NCBI RefSeq assembly: GCF_000153705.1
Contig: NZ_DS022272.1
Location: 1,867,839-1,931,838, forward strand
Reading direction: 5' to 3'
Source of the DNA: Fulvimarina pelagi HTCC2506
Lineage (GTDB): Bacteria; Pseudomonadota; Alphaproteobacteria; Rhizobiales; Rhizobiaceae
DNA length: 64,000 nt
Part shown: one piece after another, positions 11,066 through 20,205 of the stretch
Layout of the letters: every line of letters begins with the position of its first letter
Position numbering within the stretch: the first letter of the stretch is position 1
The notes under the pieces: generated by a model
Told to the model about the DNA's origin: nothing
What the model saw: the letters and a program-made list of their open reading frames with translations, nothing else
Database searches by the model: none
Translations under genes and position numbers: made by a program

Positions 11066-11644
11066 TTATTCGGCGCCGCCGATCACGCCGCAGGCGACCC
11101 GGTCGCCAGCGTCGCCCGCCGGTTGCGACTCATAGTCGTCCGCACCACCGTGAACCATGATCGCTGAACCGTCATCGTCCATCACCGGCGCATCGCCATC
11201 CGAGACTGTCAGGTTCGGATTGAACACGGCGAAGGTCGCACTGCCATCCTCGCCGGCCGTGAAGTTCGGCATGTCGCCGGCATGCGGCCCGCCTTCGGTC
11301 ATGTAACCATGTTCCATGTCCGTCGGATTGTAGTGTCCACCGGCAGCCGAGAAATCTTCGCCGCACTGTCCGGTCTCGTGGATATGGAATCCATGTTCAC
11401 CCGGCTCCAGGCCCGTCAGTTCCGCTTCCAGGAGAAGCCCATTCGGCGTCGGCGTCACCGTCACGGTACCGCGATCCGATCCGTCCGGCGCGTTCATCGT
11501 GACCTCCATCGGCTGCATGTCACCTCCAGCCGTATCTTCGCTCGCTGCTGCCGTCGTTTCGGCTGACGTTTGATCGTCCTGTGCGAGGGCGGGCGCTGCG
11601 AGAAGGGCGACCGATGCAAGGGCGGAGAGAGTGAGTTTTTTCAT
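11066..11644 (-). CDS. sodC: Periplasmic Cu/Zn superoxide dismutase
   Basis: Protein of 192 residues that dismutates superoxide in the periplasm. A signal peptide (MKKLTLSALASVALLAAPALA) is followed by an acidic Thr/Ala-rich linker of about 25 residues. All copper and zinc ligands are visible: GFHIHE (two copper His), GGHYNP (bridging His) and MVHGGADDY (last copper His). The structural disulfide pair is QCGEDF with VACGVIGG at the C-terminus. GGGAGGA precedes the ATG at 11644. The frame continues upstream to 11890 but the signal peptide fixes the start. Confidence 0.95.
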   Translation of the reverse strand: MKKLTLSALASVALLAAPALAQDDQTSAETTAAASEDTAGGDMQPMEVTMNAPDGSDRGTVTVTPTPNGLLLEAELTGLEPGEHGFHIHETGQCGEDFSAAGGHYNPTDMEHGYMTEGGPHAGDMPNFTAGEDGSATFAVFNPNLTVSDGDAPVMDDDGSAIMVHGGADDYESQPAGDAGDRVACGVIGGAE

Positions 11645-11825
11645 GGAAATCCTCCCGGCTGAAACGGGTTCGTTTTGATCGTGCCCGGACCTTTCCCCTT
11701 GAGGATGGCGTGAGGCACCTAGCTTCAGGGGGTGAACGGGGTGCTGTTGGCGATTGTTCCGCCTTCCACTGCATACCCGCCGGTGTAAACGAATGCCCGG
11801 CTCAAACCGGTAAGGATCTGCGATC

Positions 11826-12353
11826 GTGGGCAAACGGTTCAAAATATTCGCGGCCGGTCTTGGCCTGTTCGGCCTGGCTGCCGCCGGCACGTTTTATCTG
11901 CTCGGCCCTGAGCGCGTTTGGCGACTTGCAGGCGACCCGGATCAGGGATCGGTTGACTGGGATGCGATCGAGCGAAGCCCGAACCCCAACGACGCCCTTG
12001 CCTGTTCGGTCGCCGCCTGCGCCACGCCCGCCGAGATCACTCTTCCGCTTTATGATGCCACACCCGAGGAATTGCTGAAGGAGGCCGACGAGATCATCCG
12101 CGGCGGCACGCTGTCAGGCAACGTTCAACGCGTCGACGACGGCCAGGATCCCAACGCCAAGCGCTATGTGGTCCGCACGCCGCTGATGGGCTATCCCGAT
12201 ACTCTGAATCTCGGTGTGCGAGCGGTCGAGGGCAGAGCCGGCCTTCTTCTCTACTCGCGTTCGCTTCTCGGCCGGTCCGATCTCGGCGCAAATCGCCGCC
12301 GCATCCAGAAGATTATCGACGCCTTGCGCCCGAAATCGCTCCCCGAGGCCTAG
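11826..12353 (+). CDS. DUF1499 family protein, membrane-anchored
   Basis: Protein of 175 residues starting at GTG 11826, with an AAGGAT site about 10 bases upstream. One N-terminal hydrophobic segment (FKIFAAGLGLFGLAAAGTFYLL) should act as a membrane anchor or uncleaved signal. The rest matches DUF1499: NDALACSVAAC near the start of the domain and LLYSRSLLGRSDLGANRRRI near the end. The family is widespread in alphaproteobacteria and its biochemical role is not known. Its stop overlaps that of the convergent hydrolase by four bases in a shared CTAG. Confidence 0.8.
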   Translation: MGKRFKIFAAGLGLFGLAAAGTFYLLGPERVWRLAGDPDQGSVDWDAIERSPNPNDALACSVAACATPAEITLPLYDATPEELLKEADEIIRGGTLSGNVQRVDDGQDPNAKRYVVRTPLMGYPDTLNLGVRAVEGRAGLLLYSRSLLGRSDLGANRRRIQKIIDALRPKSLPEA

Positions 12354-13234
12354 CTGCGCAGAAAGTGCGAAAGCGCCGCAAGGGTCACTTCAGGGGCTTC
12401 TTCGACGATGAAATGTCCGGCGTCGATTGGCTGGCCGGTCACGTTCTCACACCATCCGCGCCAGATCTCGACAATATCCGCGCCGGTCGCCGGAATGCCG
12501 GCCGCACCCCAGAGCGCCAGCGTCGGGCAGCCGATTTTTCGGCCTGCCTCCCGATCTTCCCGGTCGAGCCGCCAGTCGATCGTCGCCCCCGCGCGATAAT
12601 CGTTGCAGGAGGCTTCGACGTAAGCCGGGCGCCGGAAGCTCTCGCGATACTCCGCCATCGCCGCTTCTCCAAACGCCGAAAGATCCTTCGCCTTGGTCCA
12701 GCTCGCAATCGTATGATCGAGGAAATAGACCGGGTCGGCGCCGATCAGCGTCTCCGGCATCGGATGGGGCTGGGCGAAGAACGGCCAATGGTACGTCTTC
12801 AGCGCCGCCGCGGCGTCCATCCTCTCCCAGACCTCGGCCACCGGCACGATGTCGAGAACGGCGAGTTTCGTGACGACATCCGGATTATCGAGCGCCATCC
12901 GGTAGGCGACACGCCCGCCGCGATCGTGCCCGGCCACCATGAACCGCTCATGCCCGAGCGCCCGCATCAGCGCAAGCATGTCGCGCCCCATCACCCGTTT
13001 GGAATAGGCTAGGTTCTCCTCATCGTTCGCCGGGGCGGACGATCGCCCGTATCCGCGAAGATCGGGCACGACGACCGAATAGTCCTCAGCAAGCTTCGGC
13101 GCCAGCTCGTGCCACATCGCCCCGGTCTGCGGATAGCCATGCAGCAAGAGCAGCGGAGGCCCATCGCCGGCCGTCCGCACGAAGATCTCCGCACTCTCGC
13201 CCTTGAGAATACGAGTCTGAAAGTTCTCGAACAT
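12350..13234 (-). CDS. Alpha/beta hydrolase, probable fluoroacetate dehalogenase
   Basis: Protein of 294 residues with the haloacetate dehalogenase layout. The nucleophile motif is GHDRGGR (Asp104, Arg105, Arg108), with Asp128 in VLDIV and the catalytic His274 in AGHFIVEE. HGYPQT forms the oxyanion region. His149-Trp150 (TYHWPFFAQ) and Tyr213 (NDYRAG) correspond to the fluoride-binding pocket of characterised fluoroacetate dehalogenases, with nearly the same numbering as the Burkholderia FA1 enzyme. The nucleophile is Asp rather than Ser, which argues against an esterase. Epoxide hydrolases share the fold but need lid tyrosines in other positions. The substrate is inferred, not shown. Confidence 0.8.
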   Translation of the reverse strand: MFENFQTRILKGESAEIFVRTAGDGPPLLLLHGYPQTGAMWHELAPKLAEDYSVVVPDLRGYGRSSAPANDEENLAYSKRVMGRDMLALMRALGHERFMVAGHDRGGRVAYRMALDNPDVVTKLAVLDIVPVAEVWERMDAAAALKTYHWPFFAQPHPMPETLIGADPVYFLDHTIASWTKAKDLSAFGEAAMAEYRESFRRPAYVEASCNDYRAGATIDWRLDREDREAGRKIGCPTLALWGAAGIPATGADIVEIWRGWCENVTGQPIDAGHFIVEEAPEVTLAALSHFLRS

Positions 13235-13325
13235 CGCGGCGTCTCCCGGTTCGGCCTCTTCGCGAAGACCTAGGAGATACGCCTTGACAATACAGGAACG
13301 CGAGTAGCCATACGCTGCTCGGTCC

Positions 13326-14861
13326 TCAATAATCCCCCGTCGCGACCAGCCCGTCGAGAAACTCCTGCGCTTCTTTCCGCGACTGCTTCAGCTTCTCTTC
13401 GTTCATCCGGTCGAGGGTCGCATAGGTGCGATTAAGGCGCGGATTGCCCTTCAGGCGATCTTTGTTGCGGGCGATGAAGTCCCAGTAGAGCACGTTGAAG
13501 GGGCACGCCCCCTCGCCGACCTTCGTGTTCGGTGAATAGGTGCAGTTGCCGCAATAGTCGCTCATCTTGTCGATGTAGTTCGACGAGGCGGCATAAGGCT
13601 TCGAGGCGAACAGCCCACCATCGGCATAGAGGATCATGCCGACGACGTTCGGCATCTCCACCCATTCGTAGGCGTCGTGATAGACGACAAGATACCACTC
13701 CTGCACCTCGCGCGGATCGAAGCCGCAGAGCAGGCAGAAATTGCCGATCACCATCAGTCGCTGGATATGATGGTTGTAGGCGCTCTCCCGCACTTCCTTG
13801 AACGACTGTTTCAGACAGTTGAGATCGGTCTCGCCGGTCCAGAAAAAATCCGGCAGCTTGCGCTGGGCGTTCAGCTTGTTGGAAGAGGCATAGTCCGGCA
13901 TTTCTCTCCAATAAACGCCGCGGATAAACTCGCGCCAGCCGATGATCTGGCGAATGAAGCCCTCCACCGCGTTGATCGGCGCCTTCCCCTCCCGATAGGC
14001 ATCCTCCGCCCGCTCGCAGACCTCGCGCGGGTCGAGCAGCCCGCAATTGATCAATGCCGAGAGATGGGAATGGAAGAGCAGCGGCGCCCCTTCGCGCATC
14101 GCGTCCTGATAGGTGCCGAAATCCGGAAGCGCCTCGTCCAGGAACCAGCGCAGATAATGCAGCGCCTGCCTCCGCGTGACCGGATAGTCGAAGTTTTCAA
14201 GCGATCCGAAATGATTGCCGAACCGCTTGCCGACGAGATCGAGCACAGCCTCCGTCGTCTCGTCCACGGTGTAGTTTGGCCGCTCCGGCGCGGTGATGCG
14301 CTTCTTCAGGGGCTCCCTGTTGTCGTGGTCGAAGTTCCACTTGCCTTCGGCGGGCTTGTTCCCGTCCATCAGGTAGGACGTATATTTCCGCATCTCACGG
14401 TAAAAGTATTCCTGCCGAAGTTCCTTATTGCCCTCAGCCCATTTGTCGAAGGTCTCGTGATCGCAGATGAAGCGGTCGTCGTTTCGGATCTCGACCGGGC
14501 AATCCAGCGTCTCGCGCCAATCCCTCATCATTTCGAGAACGCGCCACTCGCCAGGTTCTGTCACGACGACGCTGTCCGGTTGATGGCGCTTCACCGCCCG
14601 CTTCAGCTCTTCGGTGAACGAGCCGGTGTTCTCGGCGTCGTCGAGCGTGACGTAGTCCACCGTCACGTCGCGCTCGCGAATGTCGTCCGCGAAGTGCCGC
14701 ATGGCCGAGAACAGGAAGGCGATCTTGCGCTGGTGGTGGCGCACGTAATTCGCTTCATCCGCCACCTCACACATCAAGACGACGTCGCCATCCTCGATGT
14801 CTTTCAGGGACGAGAGATCACGGCTCAGCTGATCGCCGAGAACGAAACGCAAGACCGCCAT
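13326..14861 (-). CDS. phrB: Iron-sulfur bacterial (6-4) photolyase / cryptochrome (FeS-BCP)
   Basis: Light-dependent DNA repair enzyme of 511 residues that reverses (6-4) photoproducts. Four [4Fe-4S] ligands are visible at Cys349 (TDLNCLKQ), Cys437 and Cys440 (DYCGNC) and Cys453 (GACPFN). This is one residue off the Agrobacterium PhrB positions 350, 438, 441 and 454. The paired histidines in AYNHHIQRL (364-365) match the PhrB catalytic pair. The family binds FAD and a lumazine antenna. The gene follows the SDR gene with a 4-base gap, so the two should be cotranscribed. Confidence 0.95.
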   Translation of the reverse strand: MAVLRFVLGDQLSRDLSSLKDIEDGDVVLMCEVADEANYVRHHQRKIAFLFSAMRHFADDIRERDVTVDYVTLDDAENTGSFTEELKRAVKRHQPDSVVVTEPGEWRVLEMMRDWRETLDCPVEIRNDDRFICDHETFDKWAEGNKELRQEYFYREMRKYTSYLMDGNKPAEGKWNFDHDNREPLKKRITAPERPNYTVDETTEAVLDLVGKRFGNHFGSLENFDYPVTRRQALHYLRWFLDEALPDFGTYQDAMREGAPLLFHSHLSALINCGLLDPREVCERAEDAYREGKAPINAVEGFIRQIIGWREFIRGVYWREMPDYASSNKLNAQRKLPDFFWTGETDLNCLKQSFKEVRESAYNHHIQRLMVIGNFCLLCGFDPREVQEWYLVVYHDAYEWVEMPNVVGMILYADGGLFASKPYAASSNYIDKMSDYCGNCTYSPNTKVGEGACPFNVLYWDFIARNKDRLKGNPRLNRTYATLDRMNEEKLKQSRKEAQEFLDGLVATGDY

Positions 14862-14865
14862 TCTA

Positions 14866-15594
14866 TCAGCTCCGCATCACGCGGATTGCCGAACGCCCTC
14901 CGTCGACGCCGATCACCTGGCCGGTAATCCACGATCCGGAGTCGGTCAGCAGGAGCTCACCCATCGCAGCGATGTCATCCGGTTTTCCAAGGCGTGGGAT
15001 CGCATGCATTTTCGCGACTGCGTCCGCCATCTTGTCGTTGCCAGCCACCGTCTGACCGAGTGGTGAGTCCACGAGCGACGGCGCGATAGCATTCACACGA
15101 ATCTTCGGCGCATATTCCGTTGCGAGCGTGCGAACGAGACCGACGACCGCCCCCTTCGCCATTGCAATCGAGACATGGGCCGCAAAGCCTTGATCGACAG
15201 CCACCGTCGAGAAGAAGAGCGCGCTAGCCCCGTTCTCCGCATTCGTCAGCGCCGTTGCGGATGCCTGGAAGGCCTGGGCCGCGCCCAGGGCGTTCAGCCG
15301 GAAGTCGGTCAGAATGTCGTCTTTGGCCACTTTCGCAAAGGGCTTGAGGTTGATCGAGCCGACCGCATAGCAAAGTCCGTCCAGCTGGTTACCGGCCTCC
15401 TGCGCGCAGGCGTCGATCGAACCCTCCTCCATCACGTCGCATTGAATCGTCTTCGCCGACAGTGCCTCGCCGAGCGTCTTCAGTTCGTCCGTATTGCGGC
15501 CAGCAAGAACCAGGTCGTGTCCGGCCTTGGAAAGCCGGTGCGCGATGGCGGATCCGATACCGCCGTTGCCCCCGTAGATCAGATAACGTCCCAT
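14866..15594 (-). CDS. SDR-family protein lacking the catalytic tyrosine
   Basis: Rossmann-fold protein of 242 residues. The NAD(P)-binding motif is seen as GGNGGIG near the N-terminus and the Ser of the active site lies in FFSTVAV. The usual YxxxK motif reads HVSIAMAKG: the Lys is present but the Tyr position holds Ile. Ordinary SDR reduction chemistry is therefore doubtful. The C-terminus (GSWITGQVIGVDGGRSA) is normal for the family. It lies four bases upstream of phrB, so a role linked to the photolyase, or to light or oxidative damage, is possible but unproven. Confidence 0.85.
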   Translation of the reverse strand: MGRYLIYGGNGGIGSAIAHRLSKAGHDLVLAGRNTDELKTLGEALSAKTIQCDVMEEGSIDACAQEAGNQLDGLCYAVGSINLKPFAKVAKDDILTDFRLNALGAAQAFQASATALTNAENGASALFFSTVAVDQGFAAHVSIAMAKGAVVGLVRTLATEYAPKIRVNAIAPSLVDSPLGQTVAGNDKMADAVAKMHAIPRLGKPDDIAAMGELLLTDSGSWITGQVIGVDGGRSAIRVMRS

Positions 15595-15961
15595 GAAGCC
15601 TGTCTTTCATCTTTTTTTGTCGGAGCGATGAGGATCGCGATTTCATTCCAGACAAACTGGGACGGAGCGGCGGCTGCGACAGCCCAGAGGGACAGCTTGA
15701 GGTGCGACCATTCGATACGCCGGGCGCCTGCGGTCGAGGTTCTTGACCTTTTAACCCTGCCGCAAGCCAACGCTCTTCCGCTAGACTTCGAAGACTTTCA
15801 TTTACGCTTCGACAAGCATCTTGCGTTCAAGGTGGACGCTGATTGTCCTTGTTCTCGGCGTGCGCGCGGATCGCCGGAGCGCTGGCGCGGCCTTCGGATC
15901 CAGCCGGAGCCTACTCCATTCGACCAGGTCCGCCGGCAGAACCAGCGAGAGATGCCGTTCG
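15595..15961. other. Divergent intergenic region
   Basis: Between the leftward SDR-phrB pair and the rightward GNAT gene. It should hold promoters for both directions. The part near 15720-15840 is A+T-richer. No gene, terminator or clear operator was recognised. The GNAT frame extends upstream through part of it to 15821 without conserved sequence. Confidence 0.45.
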
Positions 15962-17074
15962 ATGAGCGTCCTGACTTCAATGCAGACCGACGCCGGATAC
16001 GATCCAGATCGGATCGGCGTCCGTCTCGAACCTGATTTCGACTTCTCGTCGTCGGACTATGCCGCCCTCTTCTCGGCCTCGAACGCCACCGCCTTCCAGC
16101 ACCCGCTCTGGTTGACTGAATTCTACGGCAAACTTGCGCCCGCGCGCGATGCGTCTCCGGTCGTCGTCACAGGGCGCGATGAGAGTGGTCGCCTCGTGTT
16201 TCTGATCCCGATGATCCTCAGGCGCATTCGCGGCTTCCGGCTTCTCGAGGCCCACGATCTCGGCGTCAGCGACTATTGCGCCCCCGTGATCCGGGCCGAT
16301 GCGCGCCTGGCGCTCGCGGCGCAGCCCCACCTCACGCGGAACGTCGCCCACGCCCTTCCCGCTCACGACCTCCTGCGCATCCGCAACTGCCGCGCCGAGA
16401 CCGTCGAGGACTGGCGGCTCTTCTTCACCGATCCTTTCCACGATCACGACTTTGCCGCCCACGCGGCCGAGCTTGGCACCGACTACGACAGCTGGCGCGC
16501 CGCCGCGCTGCCGGATACCTTCCGCAAGCAGCTCGACCGAAAGAAGCGCCGCTTCTTCAAGGCGGGCAAGGTGACGATCGAACGGCTCGCCGAGCCCGCC
16601 GCAATCCGTCAGGCCATCGCCGCCATTGCATCGTTGCGCGCCGGTCGCTTCGAAGGCGACATGATCCAGTGGCCGGCCGTCGCCGAATTCTACGCGGCCG
16701 TCGCGGTCGCCGGCAGCACCGACGGCGTTGCCCGCACGTATCGCATGAGCCTCGACGGCGAACCCGTCGCCTATGTCTTCGGGCTCTGCCACGCGGGTCG
16801 TTTCAACTATCTCCTGATCGGCGGCGACTACGAACGCTTCGGGCGCCATTCGCCCGGTCTCGTCTTCTACGACGAGCTGATCCGCGAATGGATCGCAGAG
16901 GGCGGCGCCGTCTTCGACTTCACCATCGGTGACGAGGCCTTCAAGGCCGATTTCGGAACGACACCCACACGCATGATGACGCTGGAGACACCGCGCAGCG
17001 GCCTCGGCCGCCTGGCGCTCGCAGCGCGCGGTGCCCGTCGACGCTTCAACGCATGGAAGACGACAACGAGCTGA
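15962..17074 (+). CDS. GNAT-type acyltransferase (CelD/FemAB-like)
   Basis: Protein of 371 residues from the ATG at 15962 (an ATG at 15980 is an alternative). It resembles the CelD/BcsL-like acetyltransferases linked to polysaccharide or cell-envelope synthesis. Conserved elements are FQHPLWLTEF near the N-terminus, LPDTFRKQLDRKKRRF in the middle, the acyl-CoA fold region EPVAYVFGLCHAGRFNYLLI and the C-terminal FTIGDEAFKADFG. No signal peptide is seen. The PIG-L gene begins 46 bases downstream, and the two probably modify the same amino-sugar or glycan. Confidence 0.8.
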   Translation: MSVLTSMQTDAGYDPDRIGVRLEPDFDFSSSDYAALFSASNATAFQHPLWLTEFYGKLAPARDASPVVVTGRDESGRLVFLIPMILRRIRGFRLLEAHDLGVSDYCAPVIRADARLALAAQPHLTRNVAHALPAHDLLRIRNCRAETVEDWRLFFTDPFHDHDFAAHAAELGTDYDSWRAAALPDTFRKQLDRKKRRFFKAGKVTIERLAEPAAIRQAIAAIASLRAGRFEGDMIQWPAVAEFYAAVAVAGSTDGVARTYRMSLDGEPVAYVFGLCHAGRFNYLLIGGDYERFGRHSPGLVFYDELIREWIAEGGAVFDFTIGDEAFKADFGTTPTRMMTLETPRSGLGRLALAARGARRRFNAWKTTTS

Positions 17075-17120
17075 ACCCATAGCGGAGCGCCGCAACCAAA
17101 AGGCAGGAGACGACAGTGCC

Positions 17121-18017
17121 ATGACGGAAAGGCCGGCATTCCTCGAAAACTCGGTGATCATCGGGGCTCATCCCGACGACGAGATGCTGTGGTTCGGATC
17201 GATCGTGAAGGACGTCGACGCGATCATCCTCGTCTATCGCGACTTCTGGGCCGATCCCGCCCGCGGCCCCGCCCGCGCCGAGGCGCTCGCCAACCATCCC
17301 CATAAGAACCTGATCAGCCTCGACCTTGCCGAAGCCGGCACCTACGGCTGCGCCGACTGGTCGAACCCGGCACTCAGCGAAAGGGGCATCGGATTTTCCG
17401 TCGTCGCCGATCTTCGGGAGGTCAAGCGTCAGGTCAAGCAGACCATCGACCGTCTTGCCCCTCTCGATCTCGTCTATGCGAGGTCGAGCATCCGCAATGC
17501 CTATGCGGAGAATTACGACAGCATTTACGCCGCCCTCAAGCAACGCCTCTCGTCGGAGATGAACGTCTTCACCCACAATCCGTGGGGCGAATACGGCCAC
17601 GAGGATCACGTCCAGCTCTTCCGCGTCTTGGAAGCGCTCGAGGAGGAGATCGGCTTCACGCTCTGGATCTCGAACTACTGCACGGATCGCTCGCTGCCGC
17701 TGGCCATGCGCTATTTCGGCGCCGATCACGGCGGCTTTGTCCGCCTGCCCGTCGACAAGGCCCATTGCGATCTCATCGCCGATGTCTATCGCGAAGCCGG
17801 ATGCTGGACCTGGTCGGAGGACTGGCGCTGGTTCGACGAGGAATGCTTCATCCGCGCTCCGAAACAGATGAGCGCACGGAGGACCTACGAGCATCTGATG
17901 CCGATGAACATCTTCTCGATCGAGGACCCCCGCAGCCGCTGGTCCTGGGGCAAGCTCGCCGCGACCGTCCCGCCGACCCTTCTCGGCGTCGGCTATGTCG
18001 TCGGCGAGTTCCTCTGA
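17121..18017 (+). CDS. PIG-L/LmbE-family deacetylase
   Basis: Zinc-dependent N-deacetylase of 298 residues. The metal site is visible as AHPDDEMLWFG near residue 16 and as YGHEDHVQLF (second zinc His) in the middle. Family members remove acetyl groups from N-acetylglucosamine-type sugars. The ATG at 17121 was chosen because the core begins 10 residues later; the frame stays open to 17031 inside the GNAT gene. The GNAT and PIG-L genes form a short operon ended by a hairpin at 18063. The actual substrate is unknown. Confidence 0.88.
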   Translation: MTERPAFLENSVIIGAHPDDEMLWFGSIVKDVDAIILVYRDFWADPARGPARAEALANHPHKNLISLDLAEAGTYGCADWSNPALSERGIGFSVVADLREVKRQVKQTIDRLAPLDLVYARSSIRNAYAENYDSIYAALKQRLSSEMNVFTHNPWGEYGHEDHVQLFRVLEALEEEIGFTLWISNYCTDRSLPLAMRYFGADHGGFVRLPVDKAHCDLIADVYREAGCWTWSEDWRWFDEECFIRAPKQMSARRTYEHLMPMNIFSIEDPRSRWSWGKLAATVPPTLLGVGYVVGEFL

Positions 18018-18062
18018 CTTCCGCTCGCGCCTCAGACGCGACAGGTTCGCCGAAAGCAGCCG

Positions 18063-18092
18063 AAAGCGCGCCCCGTGTCCGGAGCGCGCTTT
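18063..18092. terminator. Bidirectional rho-independent terminator
   Basis: A 9-base perfect inverted repeat, AAAGCGCGC and GCGCGCTTT, with a 12-base loop and A/T ends on both strands. It lies between the convergent PIG-L and PhoX genes. Confidence 0.75.
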
Positions 18093-18114
18093 ATTCCCGT
18101 GAATGCCGGTTCCG

Positions 18115-20205
18115 TCAGGACGTCGCGATCTTGCCGCCGCCCTGCTTCGTGATCGCCACCACCGAGGGACGCACCGGCATCTGATCGTCGAAGTCCGGCC
18201 AGCGGGTCGACGGGTCTTCGTAATAGGACGGACGGGCGAAGCCTTCCCACTCCTCGCCGCCATCGCCCGGATGCTGGACCGCGACGAAGAAGGTCGCAAG
18301 ATCGGGCGTCGGATGCGGCCCGCACATCTCGGCGCCCACCGGCACGCGGTAGAAGAGCTTGGACGTGCCGCGGGCCTCGCCCTCGGTGTCCATCGCCCAA
18401 AGCCCGTCCGTGCGGCCGGTGGCGTCCATCGAATTGCCGTCGGTCGAGACCCAGAGGCGGCCGTCGGCGTCGACGGCGCAGTTGTCGGGCATGCCGAACC
18501 AGCCGTTCTCGGTCGTCGCCGTCGAGAAGGTCGCGCCCACATCGGCGATCGAGGGATCGCCGCACTGGACGAGGATTTCCCAAGTGCCGGTGGTCGCCGC
18601 GAAGTCGCCTTCGGCCTCCGAGATCTCGACGATATGCCCGAACGCGTTGTCGACGCGCGGATTGGCGGCATTCGCCTCTTCGCGCTTGGTATTGTTCGTC
18701 AGCATCACGTAGACCCGGCCATTGATCTCGTTCGGCTGGATGTCCTCCGGCCGGTCCATCGGCGTGGCGCCGAGGAGATCGGCGGCCTTGCGCGTCTCGA
18801 TCAGGACGTCCGCCTGGCTCTCGAACCCGTTTTCGGCCGTCAGCGGGCCCTCGCCATGGGTCAGCGGCATCCACTCCACTTGGCCGCCCTCGTCGAACTT
18901 CGCGACGTAGAGCGTGCCCTCGTCGAGAAGATCCCTGTTCGCGGTCCGGTCGTCGGCGTTGTAGGTGCCGGCCGTCACGAACTTGTAGACGTAGTCGAAG
19001 CGCTCGTCGTCCCCGAGATAGAAGACCACGCGGCCGTCAGGTGCGACGATCGATTCGGCGCCCTCGTGCTTGAATCGGCCGAGCGCCGTGCGCTTCTTTG
19101 GCACCGAGTTCGGATCGTCGACGTCGACTTCCACGATCCAGCCGAAGCGGTTCGGCTCGTTCGGCTCTTTGGAGAGGTCGAAGCGGTCGTGGAAATTGCC
19201 CCACTCGTAGGAGCCGTCCGGCACGCCGTAGCGCTCGTAGTTCTCGGCCTCGCGATGGCCCTCTGGAAGCGCGCCGATGAAATAGCCGTGAAAGTTTTCC
19301 TCGGCCATGATGTAGGTACCCCAGGGCGTCACGCCCCCGGCACAGTTGTTCAGCGTGCCGAACACTTTCGTGCCCGACGCATCGTCACTCGTCTTCAGCC
19401 GCTCGCTGCCGGCGGCCGGGCCGGTCAGTTCCATCTCGGTCGTCGCAGTGATGCGGCGGTTCTTGGCGCCGTCGCGCACCACCTGCCACTTTCCGCCCTC
19501 TTTCCGGATCTCGACGACCGTGCCGCCATGGGCCGCCATTTCGATGTCGACGCGTTTCTGGTCGGCCGGCGCGACGACGAGTTCGGCCGGCTCCGGCGGC
19601 GTCAGGGCGGCCTCCGTCGAGGTCTGCTCGCTCGCCTCAGCGGTCTCGTCGTCCGTGGCGACCTCGGCCGCACCCGCCTGCGCGCCGCCTTCGACCGTCA
19701 CGATACCCGGGAACATCAAATGCTCGTTGGTGTATTCGTGGTTGACGACGAGCAGACCGTGCTCGGACGAGCCGTCGATCGGAATGTAGCCCACGAAATC
19801 GTTGTTGTAGCCGAACTGCCTTTCCTGGGCCTCCGGCGTCTGGTTCGTCGGGTCGAAGTCCGGCGAATCGGCGAACAGCGGATCGCCCCAGCGCAGAAGA
19901 ACGTCGGCATCGTAACCTTCGGCCACATGGTGGTCGGCGTCGACGCCGGCCATCACCTCCTTGAAGTCGAAGGCCGTCGCTCCGCCCCCCGCCTGGGCCT
20001 CGTCGGCCGCCATCAGCGCGATCGGAGAAACGGTCGCGGCAATCGCCGTCGCCGCCATCGAACCCCGCAGAAAGGACCTGCGGGAGAACCGCCGGGCGAT
20101 AATCTCGCCCATGGTCGGGTTGGACGTTGGGTTGAGGCCCGGCCCATCGGCCTCCTCCAGCTGGCTCGTCTTGAAGACTGCCTTGGGCGTCACATGCTCG
20201 TTCAT
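18115..20205 (-). CDS. phoX: PhoX-family alkaline phosphatase, Tat-exported
   Basis: Protein of 696 residues (DUF839/PhoX). The N-terminus has a Tat motif, SRRSFLRG at residues about 41-48, followed by a hydrophobic stretch ending in ALMAADEAQA. PhoX enzymes are periplasmic calcium-iron phosphatases that release phosphate from organic esters. Conserved pieces include NNDFVGYIPIDG, LLVVNHEYTNEHLMF and FGTLNNCAGGVTPWGTY, plus SYEWGNFHDRFDL. An acidic Ala/Thr/Glu-rich insert lies near residues 190-220. The ATG at 20205 has AGGGAA before it. Whether it is phosphate-regulated cannot be seen; no pho box was recognised. Confidence 0.9.
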   Translation of the reverse strand: MNEHVTPKAVFKTSQLEEADGPGLNPTSNPTMGEIIARRFSRRSFLRGSMAATAIAATVSPIALMAADEAQAGGGATAFDFKEVMAGVDADHHVAEGYDADVLLRWGDPLFADSPDFDPTNQTPEAQERQFGYNNDFVGYIPIDGSSEHGLLVVNHEYTNEHLMFPGIVTVEGGAQAGAAEVATDDETAEASEQTSTEAALTPPEPAELVVAPADQKRVDIEMAAHGGTVVEIRKEGGKWQVVRDGAKNRRITATTEMELTGPAAGSERLKTSDDASGTKVFGTLNNCAGGVTPWGTYIMAEENFHGYFIGALPEGHREAENYERYGVPDGSYEWGNFHDRFDLSKEPNEPNRFGWIVEVDVDDPNSVPKKRTALGRFKHEGAESIVAPDGRVVFYLGDDERFDYVYKFVTAGTYNADDRTANRDLLDEGTLYVAKFDEGGQVEWMPLTHGEGPLTAENGFESQADVLIETRKAADLLGATPMDRPEDIQPNEINGRVYVMLTNNTKREEANAANPRVDNAFGHIVEISEAEGDFAATTGTWEILVQCGDPSIADVGATFSTATTENGWFGMPDNCAVDADGRLWVSTDGNSMDATGRTDGLWAMDTEGEARGTSKLFYRVPVGAEMCGPHPTPDLATFFVAVQHPGDGGEEWEGFARPSYYEDPSTRWPDFDDQMPVRPSVVAITKQGGGKIATS

